From a virus, in IMG/VR virus record IMGVR_UViG_3300028835_001162, positions 1 through 38,395 of that record: DNA of 38,395 nucleotides, one strand, 5' to 3'. A model generated the notes under the pieces. The model was not told where the DNA came from, ran no database searches, and saw only the letters and a program-made list of their open reading frames with translations. Made by a program: the position numbers and the translations under genes. Below, piece after piece: positions 1-9,673 of this stretch. Each line of letters opens with the position of its first letter. The stretch's first letter is position 1.

Positions 1-200
1 ATTTACCATTCGATGAAATATGGAAACCGATTAAAGATAAGAGACGATATAATTTTAACTATGATTATTATAAGATATGTTATGAATGTAAATACGCGAT
101 GAAAGACCCAGTTCAGTATAAGAAACAATTGTTTTTTCGTTATGATGACGGCAATATTAAAAAAGAAAATTCGATAAAAATCAAACATCAAAGTAAATAA
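1..200 (+). CDS. C-terminal part of a small tail-region protein (continues from 38295)
   Basis: An open frame enters from the left edge (codons begin at position 3) and stops at TAA 198-200. It encodes LPFDEIWKPIKDKRRYN near its left end, contains a CYEC pair and has a basic C-terminus (KIKHQSK). No start codon suits it inside the window. If the last base of the window (A38395) and the first base (A1) are the same nucleotide, the frame opened by ATG 38295 runs straight into this one (ATT GAT TTA CCA), giving a 99-residue protein of exactly 100 codons including the stop. The gene would sit between the tail-assembly chaperone and the tape measure, so a small tail-assembly role is likely by position only. 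I do not recognise a family. Confidence 0.6.
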   Translation, partial: LPFDEIWKPIKDKRRYNFNYDYYKICYECKYAMKDPVQYKKQLFFRYDDGNIKKENSIKIKHQSK

Positions 201-212
201 ATAAATAATTAT

Positions 213-270
213 AAGAGATAGATAGACACGATCAGTCGAAAAGTTGATTCCGAACAACCTGCTATCTCTT
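213..270 (+). ncRNA. HNH-linked three-way-junction element, copy 1
   Basis: Outer stem AAGAGATAG (213-221) pairs with CTATCTCTT (262-270). Inside are P2 GAC/GTC (225-227/235-237) with loop ACGATCA, a GAAAA linker (238-242), and P3 GTTG/CAAC (243-246/255-258). The HNH gene begins 39 bases downstream at 309, after an AATCGGAGG ribosome-binding site. The same fold with different stem sequences occurs before five other HNH genes in the window, so the structure rather than the sequence is kept. It could be an untranslated regulatory RNA, a processing or termination hairpin, or part of the mobile unit. Confidence 0.6.
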
Positions 271-308
271 AATTTTAAAATTCGGAATAAACAATCGGAG
301 GTTTTAAA

Positions 309-1001
309 ATGAATTATTATAAGAATGTAATAGATTTATTTTTGGTTGGAGAGATTTGGAAAAATATTGATGGTTATGATGGAGATTATCAAGTTTCAAA
401 TCTTGGAAGAATTAAAAGTTTTAAATATGATAAAATTAATGGAGATATATTAAAACAAATTAAAAGTAATGGATATTTACGTATTGAATTATATAAAAAT
501 GGAAAAGGTGAACCTAAATCAGTTCATATTTTAATGTTTGATGCATTTAACTATGAAATTCCAGAAAGATGTGTCGTACATCATATAGATGGCAAACCAT
601 CAAATAATATATTAGATAATTTTCAATTGATGGCAAAATCAGACCATGGAAAATTACATAATTTAGGAAAAAAACATTCAGAAGAATCTAAAAAATTAAT
701 GAAAGAAAAGAGGATTGGAAAATATTCTGGAGAAAAAAATCCAATGTATGGAAAAACTGGAGAAAAAAATCCAATGTTCGGAAAAAATCATTCAGAAGAA
801 TCAAAAAGAAAAAATTCAGAAAAACATTTAGGAGAAAATCATCCGAAATCAATATTAAAAGAACAAGATGTTATTGCTATGAAATCATTTTGGGAAGCTG
901 GTATTAAAATATCTAATTTGTTATTAGCTAAATGGTATAAAGTTAGTCCTGAAACAATTTCAGCTATAAAAACTGGAAGAAATTGGAAGCATATAAAATA
1001 A
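309..1001 (+). CDS. Free-standing HNH homing endonuclease (NUMOD4-HNH-NUMOD3-HTH)
   Basis: 230 residues with the standard order for phage HNH endonucleases. A NUMOD4-like N-terminus (EIWKNIDGYDGDYQVSNLGR, residues 15-34) is followed by the HNH core with paired histidines H91-H92 (VVHHIDGKPSNN) and N100/N104. A NUMOD3-like basic segment comes next with repeated HSEESK and GEKNPMYGK motifs (about 118-180), then a helix-turn-helix tail ending TISAIKTGRNWKHIK. Such enzymes nick or cut DNA near their own insertion point and spread by recombination; they are dispensable for the phage. All catalytic residues look intact. It is the longest of the seven copies because the GEKNP motif is doubled. RBS CGGAGG precedes the ATG. 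Confidence 0.92.
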   Translation: MNYYKNVIDLFLVGEIWKNIDGYDGDYQVSNLGRIKSFKYDKINGDILKQIKSNGYLRIELYKNGKGEPKSVHILMFDAFNYEIPERCVVHHIDGKPSNNILDNFQLMAKSDHGKLHNLGKKHSEESKKLMKEKRIGKYSGEKNPMYGKTGEKNPMFGKNHSEESKRKNSEKHLGENHPKSILKEQDVIAMKSFWEAGIKISNLLLAKWYKVSPETISAIKTGRNWKHIK

Positions 1002-1061
1002 TTTTAGAGTGAGTTCATTTAATATTTGATCCTAACATATATATAAAAGAAGGAAGAATAT
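1002..1061 (+). repeat. HNH 3' flank shared with 20560-20612, with promoter-like AT stretch
   Basis: Directly after the HNH stop, TTTTAGAGTGAGTTCATTT is followed by TTGATCCTAACATATATATA and AAAGAAGGAAGAATAT. The same sequence, with few changes, follows the HNH gene on the minus strand (20612 down to 20560). A third copy of only the first part (TTTTTAGAGTGAGTTCAT) is at 21931-21948. In both full copies a short gene starts just downstream (1086 and 20530), so the TAACATATATATAAA part may be a promoter or leader. It could equally be the right end of a transposed HNH cassette. Confidence 0.5.
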
Positions 1062-1085
1062 GTACCTAAAAAAGGAGATTGAATT

Positions 1086-1376
1086 ATGAAAGTATGGAAA
1101 AAAATTGTTTTGGTAGCTTTAATATCTTTATCTGTCGTATTTTTTACATCAACTAAAGTAGAATCACAAGATAATATTGGACAACAATCTTCATCAATTC
1201 AAGAATTTGATGAAGATTTTAAAAAAAGATCCATGGAATTTAAAGAAGAATATAAAAAAATAATTCGTGAATATGCGGCATTTTATGAAGAGAGTTTAGC
1301 GAATATAGAATCAATTATTAAAAATGATACTAAAAGAGAAAAAAAATTATATAATAGATTAAGTCAAGAAAACTAA
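1086..1376 (+). CDS. Small exported or membrane-anchored protein, unknown function
   Basis: 96 residues. The N-terminus has a basic n-region and hydrophobic core (MKVWKKIVLVALISLSVVFF) followed by STKVESQ, consistent with a signal peptide or an uncleaved membrane anchor; there is no lipobox cysteine. The rest is charged and helical, rich in Glu and Lys, and could form a short coiled coil. RBS AAAGGAG is well placed. It lies between an HNH gene and the tape measure gene and is followed by a strong terminator, so it may be expressed apart from the tail genes. A spanin, superinfection-exclusion or moron role is possible; no family is recognised. Confidence 0.65.
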   Translation: MKVWKKIVLVALISLSVVFFTSTKVESQDNIGQQSSSIQEFDEDFKKRSMEFKEEYKKIIREYAAFYEESLANIESIIKNDTKREKKLYNRLSQEN

Positions 1377-1377
1377 T

Positions 1378-1423
1378 GAAAAACTATCGATGTGAATGTA
1401 AAAATTCATGTCGATAGTTTTTC
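1378..1423 (+). terminator. Strong hairpin terminator before the tape measure gene
   Basis: GAAAAACTATCGA (1378-1390) pairs perfectly with TCGATAGTTTTTC (1411-1423), and the stem continues inward through two G-T wobbles into TGAAT/ATTCA. The T-run lies in the 3' arm and the A-run in the 5' arm, so it could work in both directions. It separates the small exported protein gene from the tape measure gene. Confidence 0.7.
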
Positions 1424-1462
1424 CATCAAAAATTAATTAATAGGAAAGAGGTGATATAATTA

Positions 1463-4400
1463 ATGGCAGAAGAACGATCATTAAAATTAAACATAACATC
1501 TGACAGTAGCCGAGCTGTAAGGAATGTGAATAAATTTAATAAATCATTAAAGGACACTGAAAAACAAAACAAAGCACTTGATAAGTCATTCAAAATATTA
1601 AAAATAGCTGTATCTGCTTTTTTAGCTGTTTTAGCCGTTAAGAAGATCACGGCATTTGTAAATGAAACTATTAAATTATATCAAACACAAGAATTAGCTG
1701 AAAAATCGTTTCGTCAAGCTGCTATTTCTGCTGGTAAATTTACCGAAGAATTTTATCAGGGAACATTAAAAATGGCAAGTGGATTGCAAAAATTGACTGG
1801 TGTAGGAGATGAAACAATTCTTGAGGCATCTAAAATATTAGTTTCATTTGATAAGATTTCTAAAGATGCTCTACCAGAAGTCACTAAAGCAGTTCTTGAT
1901 TTTTCTAGATCTGCTGGAATTACTGTAAAAAGTGCTGCTCAAATAATTGGAAAAGCATCTATTGGAATGGTAGATTCACTTAGACGATATGGAGTTGAAG
2001 TTTCAAAAGCAGAATTAAAGACAAAGGGATTCGGGGCAGTTATTGAAGCAGTTTATAAGAAAGCAGGTGGACAGGCTGAAAATTTTAGACGAACAAGTGC
2101 AGGACAATGGGCGGCATTCCGTAATGTATTGGGTGATTTAAAAGAACAATTCGGAGAAATATTTGATACAATTTTTACAAAAACTGGTTTATTGGATGCT
2201 TTCACTAGGGGAATTTCAGAAATTGTCAAAATATTAGATGAATTTCAAGAAAATAAGCAAATGGTTGTGTGGGCAAAAACAACTGCTATATTAGTATTAA
2301 GATCTTTTCAATCAATAGCAGAAGGATTTTTTAAAATATTTGGTGGTATTACTAAATGGGTTATGGCTATTAGAAAAATTTCTATGGAGGACCTTTATAA
2401 ACGTCTCACACGAGATATTGAAATGATAGGTAAAAATATCAATAAATTTTCATATGTCTTAGTAAGATCTGAAGCTAACTTAAAGGATGCAATCGAGAAA
2501 AGAACCCAACTATTAACAAAATATAAACGGCAACAATATGAAAAGGGATTTTTATCAAGTCTTTTTTTAATATCTGAAAGTGATATTGAAAAAGCAAATA
2601 AAAGAGTAAAAGATTTAGGAATTATAGTTGATAGAAATAAAAAAGTAGTTGAAAATCTTAAGAAAAATCAAGAAACATTAGTAGAAAGTTACAAAAAAGG
2701 TATAGGTGAAAGTTTAGATTGGATGGATCAGACAGGTAAACTTTTAGACGATATAATAGCCAGTATAGAAAATTTATCATTAGATATTGGAAAGAAAACA
2801 GAAAAGTCACTAAAAAAATTATATACAACTTTATCTACAGTTAATAAAGAAGTATTCGAAAGTGTTTTTGGAAAACAAAAAGAACTATTTGAAGAACTGA
2901 AAATAGATATTGGAATTAAATTAAAAATAAAACCTGAAGATGTTGATTTTGAAGGTGTTTTTGATGCAGTCGATGAGATAAATGATAGAATCAGAAAACT
3001 AACATTATCAGAATATGAATATAAAGTTCATATGATCGATAAGGAAATTGAGAAATATAGAGAATTAGGAGTTGTAGAAATAAAATTAACTGAATTGAGA
3101 AATCTAGAGATTAGTAAATTAAATGAAGAAATGTTTGAAGAAACTACTAATATGTATGAAAATTTAGCAGAAGGAATTACTGACTCCTTTACCTCTGCCT
3201 TCAAAGAAATACTTACCACTGGTAAACTTGATTTTGAAAAATTGGGTGAGTCAATTATCGATGTTTTTGCTGATGTTATTTCACAGATGGCAAAAAAACA
3301 ATTTATTGAACCAATAATTAATCAAATTATGACTTCTATGACAGGCAAACAATTTGGTCCGTTACCTCAAGGTGGTCAAAAACAGGCTACTCCCTGGGCT
3401 AGTATGATTGGTGGTGGTCTTGTAGCTGGAGCAATTGGAGCTAATATTTATCAGCAACAACAAGCTGGTCAATTAACTACATTAGGCGGTATAACACAAG
3501 GTGCTATGGCTGGCGCAGCATTAGGATCAGTAATACCTGGAATAGGAACAGTAGCAGGTGCAGTTTTTGGTGGATTAGCAGGTGCAGCAACAAGTTTTCT
3601 CAAAAAAGGTAGACCAAAACAAGAAATTGATAAGAATTTAAATTTATTATTTAAAACTATTGGTGATGAAATAAAACTCATCGGTAATAAATATCAATAT
3701 TCCGAAAAAACTCGTGAAGTAATAAAAGCTATTGAAGAAACATTGGAATCTCAACTTGAATTTTTCAATAAAATTATGGAACTAACAGAAAAGTCTTTTG
3801 GGAGTATAAATATAGCTTTTTCTTCATTAGAAAGTAGACTAACAAAACTCGTAACAGGTGAAAGATCGGCTTTCTTATTATCTACAATGGGTAAACAACA
3901 GTTCGAACAAATGTTTCCTACTTTCGGTGAAGAATATACAGAGATGTTTGCTAAAACTTTCGAACCTATAGTTCATAGAATAATTTATGGAGTATCCGCT
4001 GGACGAACTCCGGAAGTAGCTGCTGCTCAAACTGCTGCTCAAGCCGCTCTTAGATGGCAAATGCCAGAAAAAGCATTATCAGAATTTCAAAAGGTTATAG
4101 ATAATTTAGCAAAAACTCCCGATCAATTACAAAAATTCTTTGAACAAATATATACGTTTCAAAAAATAGGAGGAAAACAATACAGATTATATTTATCTGA
4201 AATGATTTCGGAAGAAGATTGGGATGAATTTTTTGAGGAATATCGTAAAAGATTTGAAGAAATAACTCAAAGTTTTGGTAGCATTATAGGATCAGCATTT
4301 TTATCAACAATTGATACTGGTGACTATAAAAATTTTATTAATACTTTAAAAATTAATCTTCAAGACAGTATAAAATCAGCTCTCGCCATTGGTTTTTCAA

Positions 4401-5080
4401 GACAAATTATAGATAGAATATTTGCAGAAACTGGCCTATTTGGAGCGACAGGTATTCTTGCTCAGTATATGGAAGGAAAAGCAGGTATCGGTGAAGTTGA
4501 AACAGCTTTAACCGCGAGTATTGATCAATTAAATAATATATTACCAGAACTTGAACCTATATGGCAAAGTGTAAGTAATGCCTTGGAAAATGTTAATGAA
4601 AGTTTAAATATCAACACAAATGCTATGGTAAGTAATACAGAAGCTATTTTGGGTCCTATTGATAGTTTTCTTAAATCATTAGAATATGGTGAATTAGCAC
4701 CTGTAAAATCAATTGCAAAATTAGCTGAAATAGAAAAAATACTATATGCTCAAACGTTAGCAGATCCTACACAATTCTCAGAATATGCCAGTTTTATGGA
4801 ATCTCAATTTATTCCTTCTATGGAGGGAATTACTGATAACTATGCGGGACTGATAGCTGGAATAAGGGAAGATGTACTTGCTGTACGTGAAATTGTACAA
4901 CCAACGGCAGAAGAAAATGCGAAGGCGATAGCAAAAGAACTTGGACCGATGTTCAAAGAAATTGCAGAAAATGAAGATGTTGAAGTAAATGTTTACATCG
5001 GAAATGAAAAAATCGATGGTGTTATTTATCAAGTAATTAAAGGATCAAGAGATATTAAGAAGTTCATTAAAAACATATAG
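1463..5080 (+). CDS. Tail tape measure protein
   Basis: 1205 residues, the largest protein in the genome, as expected for the siphovirus tape measure that sets tail length and is threaded through the tail tube. The N-terminus (SLKLNITSDSSRAVRNVNKF, then KSLKDTEKQNKALDKSF) is typical of TP901-type tape measures, followed by a hydrophobic segment near residues 45-62. Long helical charged stretches make up the middle. A Gly/Ala-rich membrane-active segment lies at about 647-714 (GGGLVAGAIGAN, GAMAGAALGSVIPGIG). RBS AAAGAGGTGAT precedes ATG 1463. The chaperone genes that should precede it are at the right end of the window, supporting circularity. Confidence 0.92.
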   Translation: MAEERSLKLNITSDSSRAVRNVNKFNKSLKDTEKQNKALDKSFKILKIAVSAFLAVLAVKKITAFVNETIKLYQTQELAEKSFRQAAISAGKFTEEFYQGTLKMASGLQKLTGVGDETILEASKILVSFDKISKDALPEVTKAVLDFSRSAGITVKSAAQIIGKASIGMVDSLRRYGVEVSKAELKTKGFGAVIEAVYKKAGGQAENFRRTSAGQWAAFRNVLGDLKEQFGEIFDTIFTKTGLLDAFTRGISEIVKILDEFQENKQMVVWAKTTAILVLRSFQSIAEGFFKIFGGITKWVMAIRKISMEDLYKRLTRDIEMIGKNINKFSYVLVRSEANLKDAIEKRTQLLTKYKRQQYEKGFLSSLFLISESDIEKANKRVKDLGIIVDRNKKVVENLKKNQETLVESYKKGIGESLDWMDQTGKLLDDIIASIENLSLDIGKKTEKSLKKLYTTLSTVNKEVFESVFGKQKELFEELKIDIGIKLKIKPEDVDFEGVFDAVDEINDRIRKLTLSEYEYKVHMIDKEIEKYRELGVVEIKLTELRNLEISKLNEEMFEETTNMYENLAEGITDSFTSAFKEILTTGKLDFEKLGESIIDVFADVISQMAKKQFIEPIINQIMTSMTGKQFGPLPQGGQKQATPWASMIGGGLVAGAIGANIYQQQQAGQLTTLGGITQGAMAGAALGSVIPGIGTVAGAVFGGLAGAATSFLKKGRPKQEIDKNLNLLFKTIGDEIKLIGNKYQYSEKTREVIKAIEETLESQLEFFNKIMELTEKSFGSINIAFSSLESRLTKLVTGERSAFLLSTMGKQQFEQMFPTFGEEYTEMFAKTFEPIVHRIIYGVSAGRTPEVAAAQTAAQAALRWQMPEKALSEFQKVIDNLAKTPDQLQKFFEQIYTFQKIGGKQYRLYLSEMISEEDWDEFFEEYRKRFEEITQSFGSIIGSAFLSTIDTGDYKNFINTLKINLQDSIKSALAIGFSRQIIDRIFAETGLFGATGILAQYMEGKAGIGEVETALTASIDQLNNILPELEPIWQSVSNALENVNESLNINTNAMVSNTEAILGPIDSFLKSLEYGELAPVKSIAKLAEIEKILYAQTLADPTQFSEYASFMESQFIPSMEGITDNYAGLIAGIREDVLAVREIVQPTAEENAKAIAKELGPMFKEIAENEDVEVNVYIGNEKIDGVIYQVIKGSRDIKKFIKNI

Positions 5081-5106
5081 TTATATAAGAGAAAGAGAGG
5101 ATATAA

Positions 5107-6432
5107 ATGTCAGTATTATGGAATTATTTAGAGTATGTAACTCCTGATTCATCCTCATATTTAGAAATAGAACCTCAGAATGTTATGGTATTAACTTCAG
5201 TAAAAGAATCTGGAATTAATAAAGGTTACGGAACTCATTCAGAAGAGACAATTTCATTTTCGCCAAATAATAAATATTTTTTCAATCTTCAATTTAATAT
5301 GCTAACAGAAACAGAATTTGAATATATCTTTGAATTCTTTAATGATACTACAAAAGCAGATGGAAATGTTAGAAGCTTCTATTATACTCCACCAGATCAA
5401 TTTGATAGTACCAGTACATATATATGCCGATTTATTGGAGATACATTATCTGGATTTTTAAAGAATTATCAGATATATGGATTCTCAGAACTTCAATTAA
5501 AAGTTCTTGGAAGGAAATATATTGCAACAGAATATGCATCAGATAATAACCCAGATCCACCACCTCCACCACCTCCGCCTCCTCAATATGTTTTTGTATC
5601 TGAATGGGGAGCAGGTTATAGTGCTGCCCGAATCCAAAAATTTGATTTGGATGGAACATATGTAAGTCAATTTGGAAGTGAAGGAACAGGTGAAGGTCAA
5701 TTAAATAGACCAGAAGGAATTCTTGTAAGTGGTACAAGTATTTTTGTAGCCGATGGACAAAATTATCGGATCCAGGAATTTGATCTAGATGGTAATTTTA
5801 TTGCAATATATGGAGGCTATGGATCGGGCGACGGACGATTTAATTATCCTACAGATATAGCTGAATATAATAATTATTTTTATGTAGCAGACAGTAATAA
5901 TGAACGAGTCCAAATATTTGATTCTGATTGGGCATATGTAAGTCAATTTGGAAGTGAAGGGACGGGTGAAGGTCAATTTAAAGCTCCTTGGGGAATTGAT
6001 ATTGATAGTAATGGAAATGTTTATGTAGTTGATGTACTTAATGATAATGTTCAAAAATTCGATTCAGATGGAAATTTTCTTATAAGATGGGGAAGTGACG
6101 GTTCAGGCAATGGACAATTTAATTATCCAAGACATATTGTTATTGACAGTGATGATAATATTTATGTGTCTGATGGTGGTAACAATCGTGTTCAGAAATT
6201 TGATTCAGGTGGGAATTATTTAGATAAATTTGGAACTCTTGGAGCAGGTGATGGACAATTTACTTCTCCTCGTGGGATATATATCGACAATAATGGAAAT
6301 ATATATATCAATGAATTTAATGGTGATCGTGTCCAAAAATTTGATTCAGATTGTAATTATATAACAAAATGGGGAAGTTCAGGTTCAGGTGACGGACAAT
6401 TTGATTATCCGAGTGGACTTACTGTGAGATAA
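5107..6432 (+). CDS. Distal tail protein fused to a six-bladed NHL beta-propeller
   Basis: 441 residues in three parts. Residues 1-140 match the neighbouring 140-residue protein (6448-6870) along their length, with shared KADGNVRSFYYTP and GYGT motifs; position after the tape measure suggests a distal-tail (DUF2460/Dit-like) component. Residues 149-159 form a linker with nine consecutive prolines. Residues 161-441 hold six NHL repeats (units such as RVQKFDSDGNF, GSGDGQFNYP) of about 47 residues, enough for a closed six-bladed propeller. NHL propellers bind proteins, glycans or nucleic acids; here it is probably displayed at the tail tip for host contact. The N-terminal assignment is by context; the propeller is clear. 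Confidence 0.85.
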   Translation: MSVLWNYLEYVTPDSSSYLEIEPQNVMVLTSVKESGINKGYGTHSEETISFSPNNKYFFNLQFNMLTETEFEYIFEFFNDTTKADGNVRSFYYTPPDQFDSTSTYICRFIGDTLSGFLKNYQIYGFSELQLKVLGRKYIATEYASDNNPDPPPPPPPPPQYVFVSEWGAGYSAARIQKFDLDGTYVSQFGSEGTGEGQLNRPEGILVSGTSIFVADGQNYRIQEFDLDGNFIAIYGGYGSGDGRFNYPTDIAEYNNYFYVADSNNERVQIFDSDWAYVSQFGSEGTGEGQFKAPWGIDIDSNGNVYVVDVLNDNVQKFDSDGNFLIRWGSDGSGNGQFNYPRHIVIDSDDNIYVSDGGNNRVQKFDSGGNYLDKFGTLGAGDGQFTSPRGIYIDNNGNIYINEFNGDRVQKFDSDCNYITKWGSSGSGDGQFDYPSGLTVR

Positions 6433-6447
6433 AGGGGAGGCAAATAA

Positions 6448-6870
6448 ATGTCAGTACTATACGATTTTTTAGATTACATGTTAGCCGATTCTACTGCTGA
6501 ATTTGTCGTGGAACCTCAAGATATTATGAATCTAAGCTCTGTTAAAGAATCTGAAGTACATGAAGGTTATGGAACCAACAATGAAGAGATTATTTCATTT
6601 GTATCAGATAAAGAATATTATTTTAATTTAAGATTCGATATATTATCAGAAAACGACTTTGAATATATATTTGATTTTTTTAATGATCCAGACAAAGCTG
6701 ATGGAAATGTTAGAAGCTTTTATTACACACCAAATAATCAATTTGATAGTAATAGTGATCATACATATGTTTGTAGATTTAATCAAAATACTTTAAATGG
6801 ATTTTTAAGAAATTATAAAATATATGGATACGGTATCATAATATTAAAAATTTTAGGAAAAAGTATATAA
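6448..6870 (+). CDS. Distal tail protein, paralog of the 5107 N-terminal domain without propeller
   Basis: 140 residues beginning MSVLYDFLDYMLADSTAEF. It aligns over its whole length with residues 1-140 of the upstream protein (MSVLWNYLEYVTPDSSSYLE; both contain NLxFxxLxExxFEYIF and DGNVRSFYYTP). It begins 15 bases after the preceding stop behind GGGGAGG, and ends 20 bases before the hub gene. The tandem arrangement indicates duplication, one copy having gained or the other lost the propeller. The two may co-assemble so that only some subunits in the ring carry the NHL domain. Confidence 0.8.
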   Translation: MSVLYDFLDYMLADSTAEFVVEPQDIMNLSSVKESEVHEGYGTNNEEIISFVSDKEYYFNLRFDILSENDFEYIFDFFNDPDKADGNVRSFYYTPNNQFDSNSDHTYVCRFNQNTLNGFLRNYKIYGYGIIILKILGKSI

Positions 6871-6890
6871 TATAAAGGAGGTGAAAAAAT

Positions 6891-9662
6891 TTGAGAACGA
6901 GTCTCACAAGAAATCAGTCCGAAATTCTTGATAGTGATAAAAAAAATGTTAGGTGGCTTTTTGATATAGATATGGAAGATGGTATAATTTTTCATTGGAG
7001 TTTGTCAGATACAGTAGTAAATATTGATAGCACAGATGTGCAATATGATTTCAAAATAATTGATTTTTCTTCGTTGGTCCTTCAGATGCCTCAAACTATT
7101 GATAATGATTTTCCAGAAAATAAGATAACAGTTGAGTGTAGTTTTAAAGATTCTAATATCGATGGATATTATGCTAGTGATTTCGAAGGAAAACAAGTTT
7201 TGGTTAGACTAGTAATATCAAGCGATTTAAGACTAGATCTAAATCCCGAGGATATTGAATTGGAAGAAGATGAACAAGAATTAGAAAATATCCAAGAAGA
7301 GGAAATTCTTTCGTGGAAATTTGTAGTAGAGTCAGCTAATTCGGTAGACCAGATATTACATTTAGAATGTAAAGATTTTTTCTCATATTATTTAGATGGA
7401 GATTATCCGAATACCCCATTAATCTCTGAAATATTTCCTAACAACATAATGAAAGAAGATAACATTTGTGTTCCAATTCTATTTGGAAATCCTTATGTTC
7501 CATTGAGGTGGTGTGTTTCGAATATTGACGCTGTATATAGCACACCAACACAATTTTATATCGCCGGTGTTGATCTAACTGATTTATTCACATCAAATTC
7601 ATTCATAACTTGTGATTGTGGTGGGGACGGATTAAAATATTGTTATGTTACAAATTCAATGTATAATATAGGAAACACGTATGTAAACCTGTCGGGTGAC
7701 ACAATAACAGATAATATTAGAGAAATCATTATTGATAATTATTTATTGGGGTCCACTGGAAAAACGTATACAATTTCTGAAATTAGATCTCCACAGGAAT
7801 TTGCCGGAAGATCAATATACAGTTCCGGTGCATATACGTTTAAACAATATGATATCGGTAGTTATAGAATGTCCCAGATATTAATCGACGATAGTGATAA
7901 TGATGGAACAAATGACGCCAATGGGTTTTGGGGAAATTACGGAAAAGAAGTTTTTGATGTTCCATTCTATATTTCATCTTCAGATTTATCATCTACAAAA
8001 AATCCTATAGATATAATTTCATATATTGTTCAAGATTGGGGGTTAAGTTCTAGTGATATCGATTCTGATTCAGCCACTGATGCCTCAACTATATTGAATT
8101 CACGTGGAATACTTCTAAATTGTGGTCTACATTATAGAATGAATAGAAAAGATTTACTTGGAAAATTATCTTATATTAGTGGAATCATCCCTGTTTATCG
8201 AGATAAAATATATTTTAAAGTATTAACGTCCGATAATCAATTAGATATTGAAGAATATTTATTACAACCACATTCATTTTCAATATCTTCAAATTCAACA
8301 TTTATACAGAAGAATAAAGATTCTGGATATGTTTTATGGCAGACTGCTGGATTACCGCAAGATAAAGTTAACAAAGCTGTTATTCCAGCAAAAACAACAT
8401 ATACAAATCGTTCAGATATAACATTAGAATGTGAGTGGCTACCAACTGAAGAAATAGCATTAAAATCTGGAATATTAGCTCTTCAAAGAGATATTCTAGT
8501 TGAAAAAACAATAAATTTTACAGCAAAGGCAAAGATATTAAAATTAGAACCGGGAGATTTTATAAGATTAAAAAATCAAAATCAAAATGTTGAAAATAAT
8601 GTCCCGTACAGTGCTTTGATAACAAAAATGACCATCAATAAAGGATTATGGATTGATGTTGAATGTCAAACTTTCTCTGATAATATTGATGATTGGGATG
8701 ATATAATAGTAAGTGAAAATGGCGCTGAAGATGTTGATACAGATAACGGATATTCGCTAGTTTATCAAGGGCCAATAGATAATGGCAATGCTATTAATAA
8801 ACCAAATTCAATCACTTCCAATGTTCTAATCGGTGCTAATGGAGAATTAAAAACAAATAATGATCCAAGTTCAAATGGTGGTTTTGTTGCAACAAATTCA
8901 GCAATACGATGCTATAATGAAGATGGAAATATAAGATTTGAAGTTATTTATAGTGGCGCTGAACAAGGTGATGTTACAATTGGTGATTATTCAGGTAATC
9001 GAGGATTAAAATGGGATCAAGGATTAGGAAGTCTAAATATTATTAGTGATTCAACAGATGCAATCCATCTGTATAATGGAGGAGATTTATTATTAGAAGG
9101 GAGTGATACAAATCCTGGTAGAATAAAATTTGAAGGAACCAGTTTTGATGTAGAGATTGGTTCTGATGTTGATGGGAGCCGATTTATTATAAAAGCATCT
9201 GATGATAATCAAACTGATTTTATAATTGGCGGAACATCGTGGTGGGGGAATTATGGAAAATTCAAAATCATAAATTTATTTGCTAACGATTCTATTCAAT
9301 TAGAAACAAAATCTGCGGATGATTTACAATTTGGAACAGTTTATTGTAATGCTCCGGTTGTAAAAATCTATTCTAAAGATGGAGTGGGGAATCTTCAAGA
9401 ATATAATTTTTTATATGATGCTTTTTATCCATTATATAATAGCTTAACAGATTTAGGCACTGCTGCTTCTCCTTGGCTAGTAACTCATACAGAGAATTTA
9501 ATTACATATAATCCAATTTCTCCCGTCGTGTTAGCGGCTTCGGCTAATGCAGCGGCTCCAATATACGTAGCAACCAAAGGTTCTTTACACGTCACAAGTG
9601 CCGGAATATTATATATAAATACAGATGGGGCAGGTGCATGGCAGAAAGTGGGAGGCCAATAA
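6891..9662 (+). CDS. Large tail hub / baseplate protein with fibre-like C-terminus (TTG start)
   Basis: 923 residues. The TTG start at 6891 is set by AAGGAGGTGA nine bases upstream; no ATG fits. The N-terminal third (MRTSLTRNQSEILDSDKKNV, then FDIDMEDGIIFHWS) and the position after two distal tail genes fit a DUF2163-like tail hub. An acidic linker is at about 120-138 (NPEDIELEEDEQELENIQEE). The last ~300 residues are Gly/Asn/Asp-rich and end AGAWQKVGGQ, as in phage fibre tips that display a receptor-binding or collagen-like tail. Exact domain borders are not visible by eye. Confidence 0.75.
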   Translation: MRTSLTRNQSEILDSDKKNVRWLFDIDMEDGIIFHWSLSDTVVNIDSTDVQYDFKIIDFSSLVLQMPQTIDNDFPENKITVECSFKDSNIDGYYASDFEGKQVLVRLVISSDLRLDLNPEDIELEEDEQELENIQEEEILSWKFVVESANSVDQILHLECKDFFSYYLDGDYPNTPLISEIFPNNIMKEDNICVPILFGNPYVPLRWCVSNIDAVYSTPTQFYIAGVDLTDLFTSNSFITCDCGGDGLKYCYVTNSMYNIGNTYVNLSGDTITDNIREIIIDNYLLGSTGKTYTISEIRSPQEFAGRSIYSSGAYTFKQYDIGSYRMSQILIDDSDNDGTNDANGFWGNYGKEVFDVPFYISSSDLSSTKNPIDIISYIVQDWGLSSSDIDSDSATDASTILNSRGILLNCGLHYRMNRKDLLGKLSYISGIIPVYRDKIYFKVLTSDNQLDIEEYLLQPHSFSISSNSTFIQKNKDSGYVLWQTAGLPQDKVNKAVIPAKTTYTNRSDITLECEWLPTEEIALKSGILALQRDILVEKTINFTAKAKILKLEPGDFIRLKNQNQNVENNVPYSALITKMTINKGLWIDVECQTFSDNIDDWDDIIVSENGAEDVDTDNGYSLVYQGPIDNGNAINKPNSITSNVLIGANGELKTNNDPSSNGGFVATNSAIRCYNEDGNIRFEVIYSGAEQGDVTIGDYSGNRGLKWDQGLGSLNIISDSTDAIHLYNGGDLLLEGSDTNPGRIKFEGTSFDVEIGSDVDGSRFIIKASDDNQTDFIIGGTSWWGNYGKFKIINLFANDSIQLETKSADDLQFGTVYCNAPVVKIYSKDGVGNLQEYNFLYDAFYPLYNSLTDLGTAASPWLVTHTENLITYNPISPVVLAASANAAAPIYVATKGSLHVTSAGILYINTDGAGAWQKVGGQ

Positions 9663-9673
9663 AATCAATAACT

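Noticed and set aside
3-257. 84-residue minus-strand ORF at the left edge and other hydrophobic antisense ORFs
   Set aside because: These are reverse-complement shadows of AT-rich coding frames, without RBS or conserved features.
213-270. HNH-linked element as hammerhead ribozyme
   Set aside because: The three-way junction and GAAA look suggestive, but the CUGANGA segment and the expected U-H cleavage position are absent in every copy.
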